A DNA stretch of 64,000 nucleotides from Pseudomonas viridiflava (GTDB lineage: Bacteria > Pseudomonadota > Gammaproteobacteria > Pseudomonadales > Pseudomonadaceae): the NCBI RefSeq assembly GCF_900601905.1, contig NZ_UWFA01000421.1, positions 51,433-115,432 on the forward strand, read 5' to 3'. Position 1 is the first letter of the stretch. Each line of letters begins with the position of its first letter. The translations under genes were made by a program, and so were the position numbers. The notes under the pieces were generated by a model. The model was not told the origin of the DNA, ran no database searches, and saw only the letters and a program-made list of their open reading frames with translations. Shown here piece by piece: positions 8,299 through 16,800 of the stretch.

Positions 8299-8325
8299 CG
8301 ACCGGGCTTGCCCGGTCGTTTGATT
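8299..8325 (+). terminator. Intra-operon terminator-like hairpin
   Basis: A perfect nine-base stem CGACCGGGC / GCCCGGTCG closed over a TT loop (8299-8318) is followed by TTTGATTT. It lies between zrgA and the ABC ATPase gene, so it may stop part of the transcripts and favour production of the periplasmic binding protein. Confidence 0.65.
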
Positions 8326-8344
8326 TCTACCTTGGACCTCGTCT

Positions 8345-9055
8345 ATGACCCAGGCACTCATCGAACTCAGCGACCTTGGCTTCAGTTGGCCGGGGCACGC
8401 GCAATTGCTGGATATCCCGGCGTTCCGCCTGGACCCGGGCGAAACCCTGTTTCTCAAAGGCCCGAGTGGCAGCGGCAAGACCACTCTGCTCGGCTTGCTG
8501 GGCGGCGTACAGACACCCGACCACGGCAGCATTCGGCTGCTGGGCCAGGAGCTGACACAGCTGTCGGCGAGTGCCCGCGATCGGTTCCGGGTCGACCACA
8601 CCGGCTACATCTTTCAGCAGTTCAACCTGTTGCCGTTTCTGTCAGTGCGCGAGAACGTCGAGCTGCCCTGCCACTTCTCTAGACTGCGTGCCGAGCGAGC
8701 CCGTCAGCGGCACGACAGCGTCGCAAATGCCGCGACAACTCTGCTCGCTCACCTGGGCCTGAAGGATCCGCAGATGCTCGGTCGCCGCGCCGACTCGCTG
8801 TCCATCGGCCAGCAGCAGCGGGTCGCCGCCGCTCGTGCGCTGATCGGCCAGCCGGAACTGGTGATCGCTGACGAACCGACCTCGGCGCTGGATGCCGACG
8901 CTCGCGAGGCGTTTATCAAGTTGTTGTTCGCCGAATGCCGCGAGGCCGGGGCCAGCCTGTTGTTTGTCAGCCATGACCAGAGCCTGGCACCGCTGTTCGA
9001 CCGCAGCCTGTCGCTGTCCGAACTCAATCGCGCCGCCGTCGCCGCAGAGGTTTGA
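8345..9055 (+). CDS. ABC transporter ATP-binding protein (LolD/MacB type)
   Basis: A 236-aa ATPase with Walker A GPSGSGKT (39-46), a Q-loop at about 91, the signature LSIGQQQRV (152-160), Walker B LVIADEP (172-178) and the switch His210. The subfamily pairs with FtsX-like permeases, and that partner starts two bases after this gene ends. Context behind the Zur-like box points to a zinc-linked role. The P. aeruginosa counterpart is part of a four-gene zinc-starvation operon. Whether it imports zinc or acts as a mechanotransmission pump for a zinc-binding lipoprotein/periplasmic protein is not clear from sequence. Confidence 0.88.
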   Translation: MTQALIELSDLGFSWPGHAQLLDIPAFRLDPGETLFLKGPSGSGKTTLLGLLGGVQTPDHGSIRLLGQELTQLSASARDRFRVDHTGYIFQQFNLLPFLSVRENVELPCHFSRLRAERARQRHDSVANAATTLLAHLGLKDPQMLGRRADSLSIGQQQRVAAARALIGQPELVIADEPTSALDADAREAFIKLLFAECREAGASLLFVSHDQSLAPLFDRSLSLSELNRAAVAAEV

Positions 9056-9056
9056 G

Positions 9057-10322
9057 ATGTATTTGTTTCGTCTAGCCATGGCAAGCCTGGCAAACCGCCG
9101 CTTTACAGCGTTCCTGACGGCGTTTGCCATCGCCCTGTCGGTCTGCCTGTTGCTGGCGGTCGAGCGGGTGCGTACCGAGGCGCGAGCCAGTTTCGCCAGC
9201 ACCATCAGCGGCACCGACTTGATCGTCGGCGCACGTTCCGGCTCGATCAATCTGTTGCTGTACTCGGTGTTCCGCATCGGCAATGCCACCAACAATATTC
9301 GCTGGGACAGTTTTGAGGAGCTGTCGCAAAGCAGACAGGTGAAATGGGCCATCCCGATTTCCCTGGGCGATTCCCATCGCGGTTATCGGGTGATGGGCAC
9401 CAACGAAAGCTATTTCGAGCATTACCAGTTTGGCCGCCAGCAGCATTTGCAGATCGCCGAAGGTCGCGAGTTCAAGACGGATCCGTTTGAAGTCGTGCTC
9501 GGCGCAGAAGTCGCCGACGCGCTGAAATACAAGCTGGGTGACAAGCTGGTGCTGGCCCACGGCGTGGCGGCGGTCAGTCTGGTCAAGCACGACGACAAGC
9601 CGTTCACGGTGGTCGGGATTCTCGAACGCACTGGCACCCCGGTGGATCGCACGCTGCACATTAGCCTGGGCGGCATGGAGGCGATCCACATTGACTGGCA
9701 AAACGGCGTGCCTGCCCACGGCACCGGGCGTATTTCTGCCGACCAGGCCCGCAACATGGACCTCACCCCCAAGGCGATTACCGCGTTCATGCTGGGCCTG
9801 AACAGCAAAATCGCCACGTTCGCCGTGCAGCGACAGATCAATGAATTCCGCGGCGAGCCGCTGCTCGCGATTCTGCCCGGCGTGGCGCTACAGGAGCTGT
9901 GGAGCCTGATGGGCACGGCGGAAAAAGCCTTGTTCGTGATTTCCCTGTTTGTGGTGCTGACCGGGCTGATCGGCATGCTCACCGCGATCCTCACCAGCCT
10001 TAATGAACGGCGCCGGGAAATGGCGATTCTGCGCTCGGTGGGCGCAAGGCCCTGGCACATCGCAACGCTGCTGATCATGGAAGCCTTCGCCCTGGCGTTG
10101 GCTGGCGTGATCAGTGGCACGCTGCTGCTGTACGTCGGTATCGCCGCTGCCCAAAGCTATGTGCAAAGCAATTACGGGCTGTTTCTGCCGTTATCTTTGC
10201 CCAGCGAATATGAATGGACGCTGCTCGGTGGCATTCTGGCGGCCGCGCTACTGATGGGCGTCATACCCGCCTGGCGCGCCTATCGGCAATCACTGGCCGA
10301 TGGTCTGTCGATCCGTTTATGA
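9057..10322 (+). CDS. ABC transporter permease, FtsX/MacB type
   Basis: A 421-aa membrane protein with the four-helix MacB/LolC topology. One N-terminal segment lies near residues 17-37 (AFLTAFAIALSVCLLLAVERV). A large periplasmic domain follows, and then three C-terminal helices beginning near ALFVISLFVVLTGLIG. The conserved RRREMAILRSVGARPWHI coupling loop is present. It forms a transporter with the ATPase just upstream and belongs to the Zur-type operon. I chose the ATG at 9057, directly after the ATPase stop; the much longer upstream reading overlaps the ATPase gene in another frame. Confidence 0.88.
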   Translation: MYLFRLAMASLANRRFTAFLTAFAIALSVCLLLAVERVRTEARASFASTISGTDLIVGARSGSINLLLYSVFRIGNATNNIRWDSFEELSQSRQVKWAIPISLGDSHRGYRVMGTNESYFEHYQFGRQQHLQIAEGREFKTDPFEVVLGAEVADALKYKLGDKLVLAHGVAAVSLVKHDDKPFTVVGILERTGTPVDRTLHISLGGMEAIHIDWQNGVPAHGTGRISADQARNMDLTPKAITAFMLGLNSKIATFAVQRQINEFRGEPLLAILPGVALQELWSLMGTAEKALFVISLFVVLTGLIGMLTAILTSLNERRREMAILRSVGARPWHIATLLIMEAFALALAGVISGTLLLYVGIAAAQSYVQSNYGLFLPLSLPSEYEWTLLGGILAAALLMGVIPAWRAYRQSLADGLSIRL

Positions 10323-10333
10323 GGACCTTGAAG

Positions 10334-10855
10334 ATGCGGCGCTTGTTGTGGGTTTTGCTGTTGTCGGTCAGCTCGCCGCTGTGGGCTGCCGAACCGCGCA
10401 TGCTGACCTGGGAAGACATGATCCCGCCCGACGCGCCGAAGATCGCGCCCATCACCGCGCCGATTCACAACCTGGCCGGGCTGTCGGATGCATTGTCGGT
10501 GGAGTCAGCCCCCGCCGCACATCAACAGGCACCCCATGCGCCGGTGGTCAAGGCGCTCGACGGCCAGACCGTGCGCCTGCCGGGCTATATCGTGCCGCTG
10601 GAGGTCAGCGAGGAAGGCCGGGTGATCGAGTTCCTGCTCGTGCCGTATTTCGGCGCGTGCATCCACGTGCCGCCTCCGCCGTCGAACCAGATCGTGCATG
10701 TCACCAGCGAGCTGGGCGTCAAGGTCGAAGAGCTGTATCAGCCGTACTGGATCGAAGGACCGATGCAGGTCAAGTCGTCCACCAGTGAGCTGGCTGATGC
10801 GGGCTACCAGATGGAAGCCGACAAGATTCTGGTCTACGAGCTGCCCGATACGTAG
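10334..10855 (+). CDS. DUF3299 periplasmic protein of the zinc operon
   Basis: A 173-aa exported protein with a short signal peptide (MRRLLWVLLLSVSSPLWAAEP). The DUF3299 core contains VRLPGYIVPLE, FLLVPYFGACIHVPPPPSNQ and a C-terminal KVEELYQPYWIEG segment. The conserved Cys-Ile-His pair could bind metal. The function is unknown; its position after the zinc ABC genes suggests a metal-related envelope role. An alternative ATG at 10319 overlaps the permease stop but has no ribosome-binding site, whereas GAGG lies nine bases before the chosen start. Confidence 0.8.
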   Translation: MRRLLWVLLLSVSSPLWAAEPRMLTWEDMIPPDAPKIAPITAPIHNLAGLSDALSVESAPAAHQQAPHAPVVKALDGQTVRLPGYIVPLEVSEEGRVIEFLLVPYFGACIHVPPPPSNQIVHVTSELGVKVEELYQPYWIEGPMQVKSSTSELADAGYQMEADKILVYELPDT

Positions 10856-10918
10856 GTCCATTCGCCACGCCCCGACTGGTCCCACAACATCTGTTTCAGA
10901 CGCTTCATCGCGATTTCA

Positions 10919-10932
10919 TTGAGCTGTGTCAA
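10919..10932 (+). promoter_or_regulatory. Anr/FNR-type box upstream of oprG
   Basis: TTGAGCTGTGTCAA has both conserved half-sites TTGA and TCAA separated by six bases, as in FNR/Anr operators. A -10-like TAACAT at 10954-10959 puts the start of transcription near 10967, so the box is centred at about -41.5, the class II activator position. The P. aeruginosa homologue is known to be anaerobically induced. Confidence 0.62.
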
Positions 10933-10996
10933 AGCCGCTGCGCAGACGGCCCGTAACATTGGCAGCAGACAAATTGAATCGCCTTTTGGAGCCCCC

Positions 10997-11683
10997 ATGA
11001 ACAAGTCCTTGCTCAGCGCTTCCCTGTTTGCGCTGGCGCTCGCCGCCCCTATCGCCGCTCAGGCTTACCAGGCCGGTGATTTCATCGTCCGCGCCGGAGT
11101 GGCGCACGTCGAACCGAACGAAGACAGCGGCGAAGTTCGTCTCGACGGCAGCAGAGTCTCCGGTACCAAAGCAACCCTGGATGGCGAAAACCAGCTCGGT
11201 CTGACCTTCGGCTACATGATCACCCCGCATGTCGGCATCGAATTGCTGGCCGCCACGCCGTTCAGCCACACCGTTTCGGTCCAGGGTCTGGGCGCAGGGC
11301 TGGATGGCAAGCTGGCTAACATCAAGCAATTGCCGCCGACCCTGTCGCTGCAGTACTACCCGATGCAAGCTTCGTCGAAGTTCCAGCCGTATGCGGGTAT
11401 CGGCATCAACTACACCACCTTTTTCGATACCGACCTGACGGGCAATCGCAAGAGCCAGGGCTTCAGCAACCTGAAACTGAAAGACTCCGTAGGGCTGGCT
11501 GGTCAAATCGGTATGGACTACCTGCTGACCGACAACATCCTGCTCAACGCCTCGGTCTGGTATGTGGACATCGACACCGAAGCTACCGTCGACGGCCCGT
11601 CTGCGCTGAGCGTGGGCAAAACCAAGGTTGATGTGGATATCGATCCTTGGGTTTACATGGTTGGGGTTGGTTATAAATTCTGA
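10997..11683 (+). CDS. oprG: Outer membrane protein OprG, OmpW family
   Basis: A 228-aa eight-stranded beta-barrel. A signal peptide ends near IAAQA (residue 23), and the mature chain starts YQAGDFIVRAGVAHVEP, the OmpW hallmark. The last residue is Phe (GVGYKF), the usual BAM recognition end. OmpW-type barrels let small hydrophobic molecules move laterally into the membrane. The gene follows the zinc operon, as in P. aeruginosa, and has its own Anr-like box. A bidirectional terminator separates it from the convergent epimerase gene. Confidence 0.92.
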   Translation: MNKSLLSASLFALALAAPIAAQAYQAGDFIVRAGVAHVEPNEDSGEVRLDGSRVSGTKATLDGENQLGLTFGYMITPHVGIELLAATPFSHTVSVQGLGAGLDGKLANIKQLPPTLSLQYYPMQASSKFQPYAGIGINYTTFFDTDLTGNRKSQGFSNLKLKDSVGLAGQIGMDYLLTDNILLNASVWYVDIDTEATVDGPSALSVGKTKVDVDIDPWVYMVGVGYKF

Positions 11684-11726
11684 AATTAAGAACGCGGTCT
11701 GAAACTGTGGGAGCGCTACCCCCCAT

Positions 11727-11756
11727 AAAAAAAGCACCCCGTGAGGTGCTTTTTTT
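11727..11756. terminator. Bidirectional intrinsic terminator, oprG / epimerase
   Basis: AAAAAAAGCACC...GGTGCTTTTTTT forms a 12-base stem with A- and T-runs on both sides, so it can end oprG (plus) and the epimerase operon (minus). Confidence 0.9.
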
Positions 11757-11774
11757 GTGGGCGTCAGTCCGGGG

Positions 11775-12704
11775 TTAGCGCCCCAGCAACTTCGCCAACC
11801 CATCCTTCAATGGCGTCGGCTCGCCCAGGTCAAATCGCGCCAGCAAACGCTGATTGTTGGCCCGCGAATGGCGGATATCGCCGGAACGTGCGGGCTGATA
11901 AGTCACTGCAGGCTGCTTGCCAACCACGTCTGCCAGCGCCGCCAACAGCTGATTCAATGACGTCGTGTTGTTCAGGCCCACATTGATAGCGCCCTGCTCG
12001 ACCTGCGGTAACGCCAATGCCTGGGTCAGCAACCTGACGACGTCGCCAACGTAGAAGAAGTCCCGGGTTTGCTCGCCATCGCCAAACACGGCAATAGGCA
12101 GGCCCTTCTCGGCGCGCTCGGCAAAGATGCTGATCACGCCCGAGTACGGCGAGGACGGATCCTGACGAGGGCCGAAGATATTGAAGAAACGGAAAATCAC
12201 CGGCTCCAGACCATGCTGACGGGCGTAGAAATCCAGGTAGTGCTCGCTGGACAGCTTGTCCGAAGCGTAGGGCGTCAACGGTGCCTTGGGCGTGTCTTCG
12301 TTGATTGCCTCGCCTTCGCCATTGTTGCCATACACCGCAGCGCTGGAGGCAAACACCACACGCTTGATGCCCGCTTCACGCATCGCTTCGCAGACATTCA
12401 GGGTGCCGATGAAGTTGCTTTGATGGGTGCGCACCGGGTCGTCCACCGAGGCTTGCACCGAAGCCACCGCCGCCAGATGCACCACGGCTTTGCAACCCTG
12501 AGCAGTACGAGCCACTAGCCCGGCGTCGGCCACATCACCTTCAATCAATTCAATGCGTGGGTTATCCAGCGCCAGGTTGCTGCGTTTACCGGTGGACAAA
12601 TCGTCCAGCACGCGCACCGCATGACCCTGCGCCAGAAGCGCATCGGCCAGGTGTGAACCGATAAAACCGGCGCCGCCGGTGATGAGAACAGGAGCATCAG
12701 ACAT
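11775..12704 (-). CDS. NAD-dependent sugar-nucleotide epimerase/dehydratase (extended SDR)
   Basis: A 309-aa extended short-chain dehydrogenase. The NAD-binding motif is GGAGFIGSH (10-18), the catalytic Ser region is SSAAVYG (120-126) and the catalytic YASDK lies at 146-150. It most resembles UDP-glucose 4-epimerase/GalE-like and WbpP-type enzymes, but the substrate cannot be fixed from sequence. It overlaps the preceding reductase-like gene by eight bases and reads in the same direction, so they are probably one unit working on one nucleotide sugar. The ATG at 12704 gives the family start MSDAPVLITGG. Confidence 0.87.
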   Translation of the reverse strand: MSDAPVLITGGAGFIGSHLADALLAQGHAVRVLDDLSTGKRSNLALDNPRIELIEGDVADAGLVARTAQGCKAVVHLAAVASVQASVDDPVRTHQSNFIGTLNVCEAMREAGIKRVVFASSAAVYGNNGEGEAINEDTPKAPLTPYASDKLSSEHYLDFYARQHGLEPVIFRFFNIFGPRQDPSSPYSGVISIFAERAEKGLPIAVFGDGEQTRDFFYVGDVVRLLTQALALPQVEQGAINVGLNNTTSLNQLLAALADVVGKQPAVTYQPARSGDIRHSRANNQRLLARFDLGEPTPLKDGLAKLLGR

Positions 12705-13581
12705 GTCGGTAGTAACGATCCAGAAGGCTTGGCAGCCCGGCACGCCAGGCGCGGGGCTTGATACCAAAGGTATGGAGGATTTTCTTGCAGGCCAGCACGC
12801 CGTGTTGCGGCTCGTCGCTGGCATCGGCACCGGCGGCATGGGCCTGGGCGGTGGGCGATTCAATCGCCAGCGGATGCATCAGGTGCGCTTCGGTGAGTAT
12901 CGCCTGCCCCAGCGCCAGCGGCGTGGTCGCCTCATGCCCGGCGTAGTGGTAAGTCCCCCACAACGGCGACTCGCAATCGAGCTGTTTGAGTACCGCGATG
13001 ATCACCCGCGCGGCATCGTCGACCGGCGTCGGGTTGCCACGGCGGTCATCGGCCATCAGCAATTCCTGCGGCAGCTTGGCACGGGTCAGGAAACGTCCCA
13101 GTACGCCGTCGGCGCTGTCGTCGAGCAGCCAGCCAAAGCGCAACAGCAGGTGCTGCGGGCAGGTGGCGCGCACGCTTTGCTCGATGCGTAACAATGCCTG
13201 ACCGCGCAGCCCGAGGGGCACAGGCTCGTCTTTTTCGCTGTAGGCGGTCGCCCGCGAACCATCGAACACACGATAGCTGGACGGTTGCAACAAGGTGATG
13301 TTGTGGTGTTGGCACAGCTGGGCAAGACGCTCGACCGAGCGTTCCTGGCTGGCCAGACGCGTCTCGCTCACCGATTCCGCCTGAAACCAGTCGAAATAGT
13401 AGGCAAGGTTGATCAAGGCATCCGGACGGGTGTCATCAAGCAGTTGCGTCAGACTCGCTGCGTCCCAGCCGTCTTGCGGCGGACGCGGTGCCAGGAAGCC
13501 AATGTCTTCCTCGGCACCCAGACGAATCAGCGCCTGCCCAAGGGCATTCCCGCCGCCCAACAGCATAAGGCGCATTCGCAT
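12697..13581 (-). CDS. RmlD-like sugar-nucleotide-binding protein lacking the catalytic Tyr/Lys
   Basis: A 294-aa Rossmann protein related to dTDP-4-dehydrorhamnose reductase. The nucleotide-binding GGGNALG (9-15) and an RVFDG motif (104-108) matching the RmlD VFDG segment are visible. At the place of the catalytic Y-x-x-x-K the sequence reads PLGLRGQALL (122-131), putting Arg126 and Leu130 where Tyr and Lys should be. It may therefore bind rather than reduce a sugar nucleotide. It is coupled to the downstream epimerase by an eight-base overlap. An alternative ATG two codons later is possible. Confidence 0.8.
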   Translation of the reverse strand: MRMRLMLLGGGNALGQALIRLGAEEDIGFLAPRPPQDGWDAASLTQLLDDTRPDALINLAYYFDWFQAESVSETRLASQERSVERLAQLCQHHNITLLQPSSYRVFDGSRATAYSEKDEPVPLGLRGQALLRIEQSVRATCPQHLLLRFGWLLDDSADGVLGRFLTRAKLPQELLMADDRRGNPTPVDDAARVIIAVLKQLDCESPLWGTYHYAGHEATTPLALGQAILTEAHLMHPLAIESPTAQAHAAGADASDEPQHGVLACKKILHTFGIKPRAWRAGLPSLLDRYYRHV

Positions 13582-13658
13582 AGAGTCAGCAGGCTCGATA
13601 TCAAATTCATTGAAAACACAAAGTGTGAAACGCCTGCAAACATATCACGTTGCCGCTT

Positions 13659-13689
13659 ATCCCCCAACCGTTAGGGGTTGTGGGGGATT
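13659..13689. other. Imperfect hairpin upstream of lhr
   Basis: ATCCCCCAACC...GGTTGTGGGGGAT is an imperfect inverted repeat in the divergent gap between the RmlD-like gene and lhr. It has no T-run and is not at a gene end; its role is unknown. Confidence 0.35.
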
Positions 13690-13706
13690 TCCATGGTCCA
13701 AGCCCT

Positions 13707-13794
13707 GTTGGAGCGAGGCTTGCCCGCGAAGAACGATTACGCGCAAATTCTGACATACCGAGTTGCCTGGTTCGCGGGCAAGCCTCGCTCCAAC
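13707..13794. repeat. REPIN, GGAGCGAGGCTTGCCCGCGAA class
   Basis: A perfect 24-base inverted repeat (13707-13730 and 13771-13794, core GGCTTGCCCGCGAA) separated by 40 bases. The same class recurs twice after lhr. It lies in the divergent gap before lhr. Confidence 0.9.
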
Positions 13795-13862
13795 GAATAT
13801 CACCCAACACCACCGATCAGAGGCGCTTGCATCTTCACGCCCGCACCCTCATTAATTTGCCC

Positions 13863-16800
13863 ATGAACCTTCCTCACATTCCGGCCCCTGCGCCAGACGG
13901 TTTTCATCCGGCAGTCAGCGCATGGTTTCGCAGCACGTTCCCGGCGGTAACCCCCGCGCAGGCTCAGGCGTGGCCGTTGATCAAGGCGCGGCGCTCGACG
14001 TTGATTGCCGCGCCCACCGGCTCCGGCAAAACCCTCACCGCGTTCCTCGCGGTACTGGATGATCTGGTTCATCAGGGCCTTGCGCACGGCGGCGAATTGC
14101 CGGAGCAGACCTTAGTGGTCTACGTCTCGCCCCTCAAGGCGCTGTCCAACGACATCCAGATCAACCTGCAGAACCCGCTGGCCGGCATCACCACGCAGCT
14201 GGAGCGCATGGGCCTGCCGCCGCTGCGGATCAGCACCGCCGTGCGCACGGGCGATACCCCGCAAAAAGATCGCGCCGCGATGCGCAAGACCGCGCCGCAT
14301 ATTCTGGTCACCACCCCGGAGTCGCTGTACGTGCTACTCGGCTCGGATTCCGGGCGACGCATGCTCGTCAGCACCCGCACGGTGATCGTCGATGAAATCC
14401 ACGCCATTGCAGCCAGCAAGCGCGGCAGCCATCTGGCGTTGACCCTCGAACGGCTGCAAGCCTTGTGCAGCGAACCTTTGTTGCGCATCGGCCTGTCAGC
14501 CACGCAAAAACCCATCGAGTTGGTGTCGCGGTTTCTGGTCGGCGCCGATCCACTCAAACGGCCCTGCGCCATCGTCGATATCGGCCACGCCCGACCACGG
14601 GACCTGGGCATCGAAGTACCGCCAGTAGCGCTGGGCCCGGTGATGGCCAATGACGTCTGGGAGCTGGTGTACGACCGCCTCGCTGAACTGGCCCGCGAGC
14701 ACCGGACCACGCTGATTTTCGTCAACACCCGGCGGATGGCCGAGCGCATGGCCCGCCACCTGAGCGAGCGCCTGAGCAAAGAAGCGGTCGCCGCGCACCA
14801 CGGCAGCCTGGCAAAAGAGCAGCGCCTGGATGCCGAACAGCGCCTCAAGCGTGGCGATCTGCAGGTGTTGATTGCCACCGCGTCGCTGGAGCTGGGGATC
14901 GATATCGGCGATGTGGATCTGGTCTGCCAGATTGCCTCGCCCCGCTCCATCTCCGGGTTTCTGCAACGGGTTGGGCGCTCCGGGCACCACATTGGCGGCA
15001 CGCCCAAAGGTCGGTTGTTCGCCACCTCGCGAGATGACTTGATCGAGTGCGCCGCGCTGCTGGACTGCGTGCGGCGCGGCGAGCTGGATATCCTGCATAT
15101 CCCCAAAGCGCCGCTGGATGTGCTCGCGCAGCAGATCGTCGCCGAAGTGAGCCTGCAGGAGTGGCATGAACAGGCGCTGCTGGACATGTTCCGTCAGGCG
15201 TCGCCTTATGCCGACCTTGATGCCGGGCACTATCAGGCGCTGCTCGCGATGCTGGCCGAGGGCTATAGCGGTCGTCAGGGCGTGCGTAGCGCTTATGTTC
15301 ATCGCGATGCGCTGACCGGGACTTTACGCGGTCGGCGTGGCAGCAAGCTGACCGCCGTCACCAGTGGCGGAACCATCCCCGACAATGCCGATTACAGCGT
15401 GATCCTTGAACCCCAGGCATTGAACATCGGCACGGTCAACGAAGACTTTGCGGTGGAAAGCATCGCCGGGGACATCTTCCAGCTGGGCAACACCTCCTAT
15501 CGAATCCTGCGCATCGAGACCGGTCGCGTGCGGGTCGAGGACGCTCAGGGCCAGCCGCCGAACATCCCGTTCTGGATGGGTGAAGCGCCGGGGCGCAGCG
15601 ATGAGTTGTCGTTTGCCGTGGCGCGCCTGCAAGGGCAGATCGACGAACTGCTGGGGGCCCACCCCGGCAACCTGCAGCCTTGCATCGATTGGCTGATCGA
15701 CACTCTGGGGCTGAACCTGGCGAGCGCCGAACAACTGGTGGATTACCTGGCGCGAACCCGCTCGGTGTTGAGTGCGCTGCCGTCCCAGGACACGCTGATC
15801 ATGGAGCGATTTTTCGACGAGTCCGGCGGCACGCAACTGATCATCCACACTCCCTTCGGCAGCCGGATCAATCGCGCCTGGGGCCTGGCGCTGCGCAAAC
15901 GCTTTTGTCGCACGTTCAATTTCGAGTTGCAGGCCGCCGCCAGCGAAGACGCCATCGTGCTGTCGCTGTCCACCAGCCACAGTTTTGCGCTGGATGAAGT
16001 CTGGCGTTACCTGAACGCCAACAGCGCCGAGCACCTGTTGATTCAGGCGGTGCTCGATGCGCCGCTGTTCGGCGTGCGCTGGCGCTGGAATGCCGGAACG
16101 GCACTGGCCTTGCCGCGCTATAGCGGCGGACGCAAAGTCGCGCCGCAGCTGCAACGGATGAAAAGCGAAGACTTGATCGCCACGGTCTTCCCCGACCAGA
16201 TCGCCTGCCTGGAGAACATCGTCGGCGAGCGGGAAGTACCGGATCATCCGCTGATTGAACAAACCCTCGACGATTGCCTGCACGAAGCCATGGATGCCGA
16301 AGGCTGGTTGACGCTGTTGCGACGCATGGAACGGGGCGAGGTGCGACTGATTGCCCGGGATTTGCCAGCGCCCTCGCCTCTGGCCGCCGAAATCCTCAAT
16401 GCCCGGCCCTATGCCTTTCTTGATGATGCGCCCTTGGAAGAGCGTCGCACCCAGGCAGTGTTGAACCGCCGCTGGAGCGACCCGCAAACGTCTGACGACC
16501 TTGGCGCGCTGGATGCCCAGGCGATTGTCGCGGTCGGCGAAGAGGCCTGGCCGCAACCGCTGAACATCGACGAAATGCATGAGGCACTGATGAGCCTCAG
16601 CTGCATAACCGACGCCGAAGCAGGGCCGCGACCGGATTGGCTGAAATGGCTGCAAACCCTAGCCCGTTCAGGTCGGGTAACGCGTTTGCAGGTCAGCGCC
16701 GATAAGGCGCTGTGGATCGCGATTGAGCGCCTGACTTGCCTGCAGGCCATTTATCCAGAGGCTGAAGCGCATCCGCCGCTCGTTGCGCTGCCGGGTTTTG

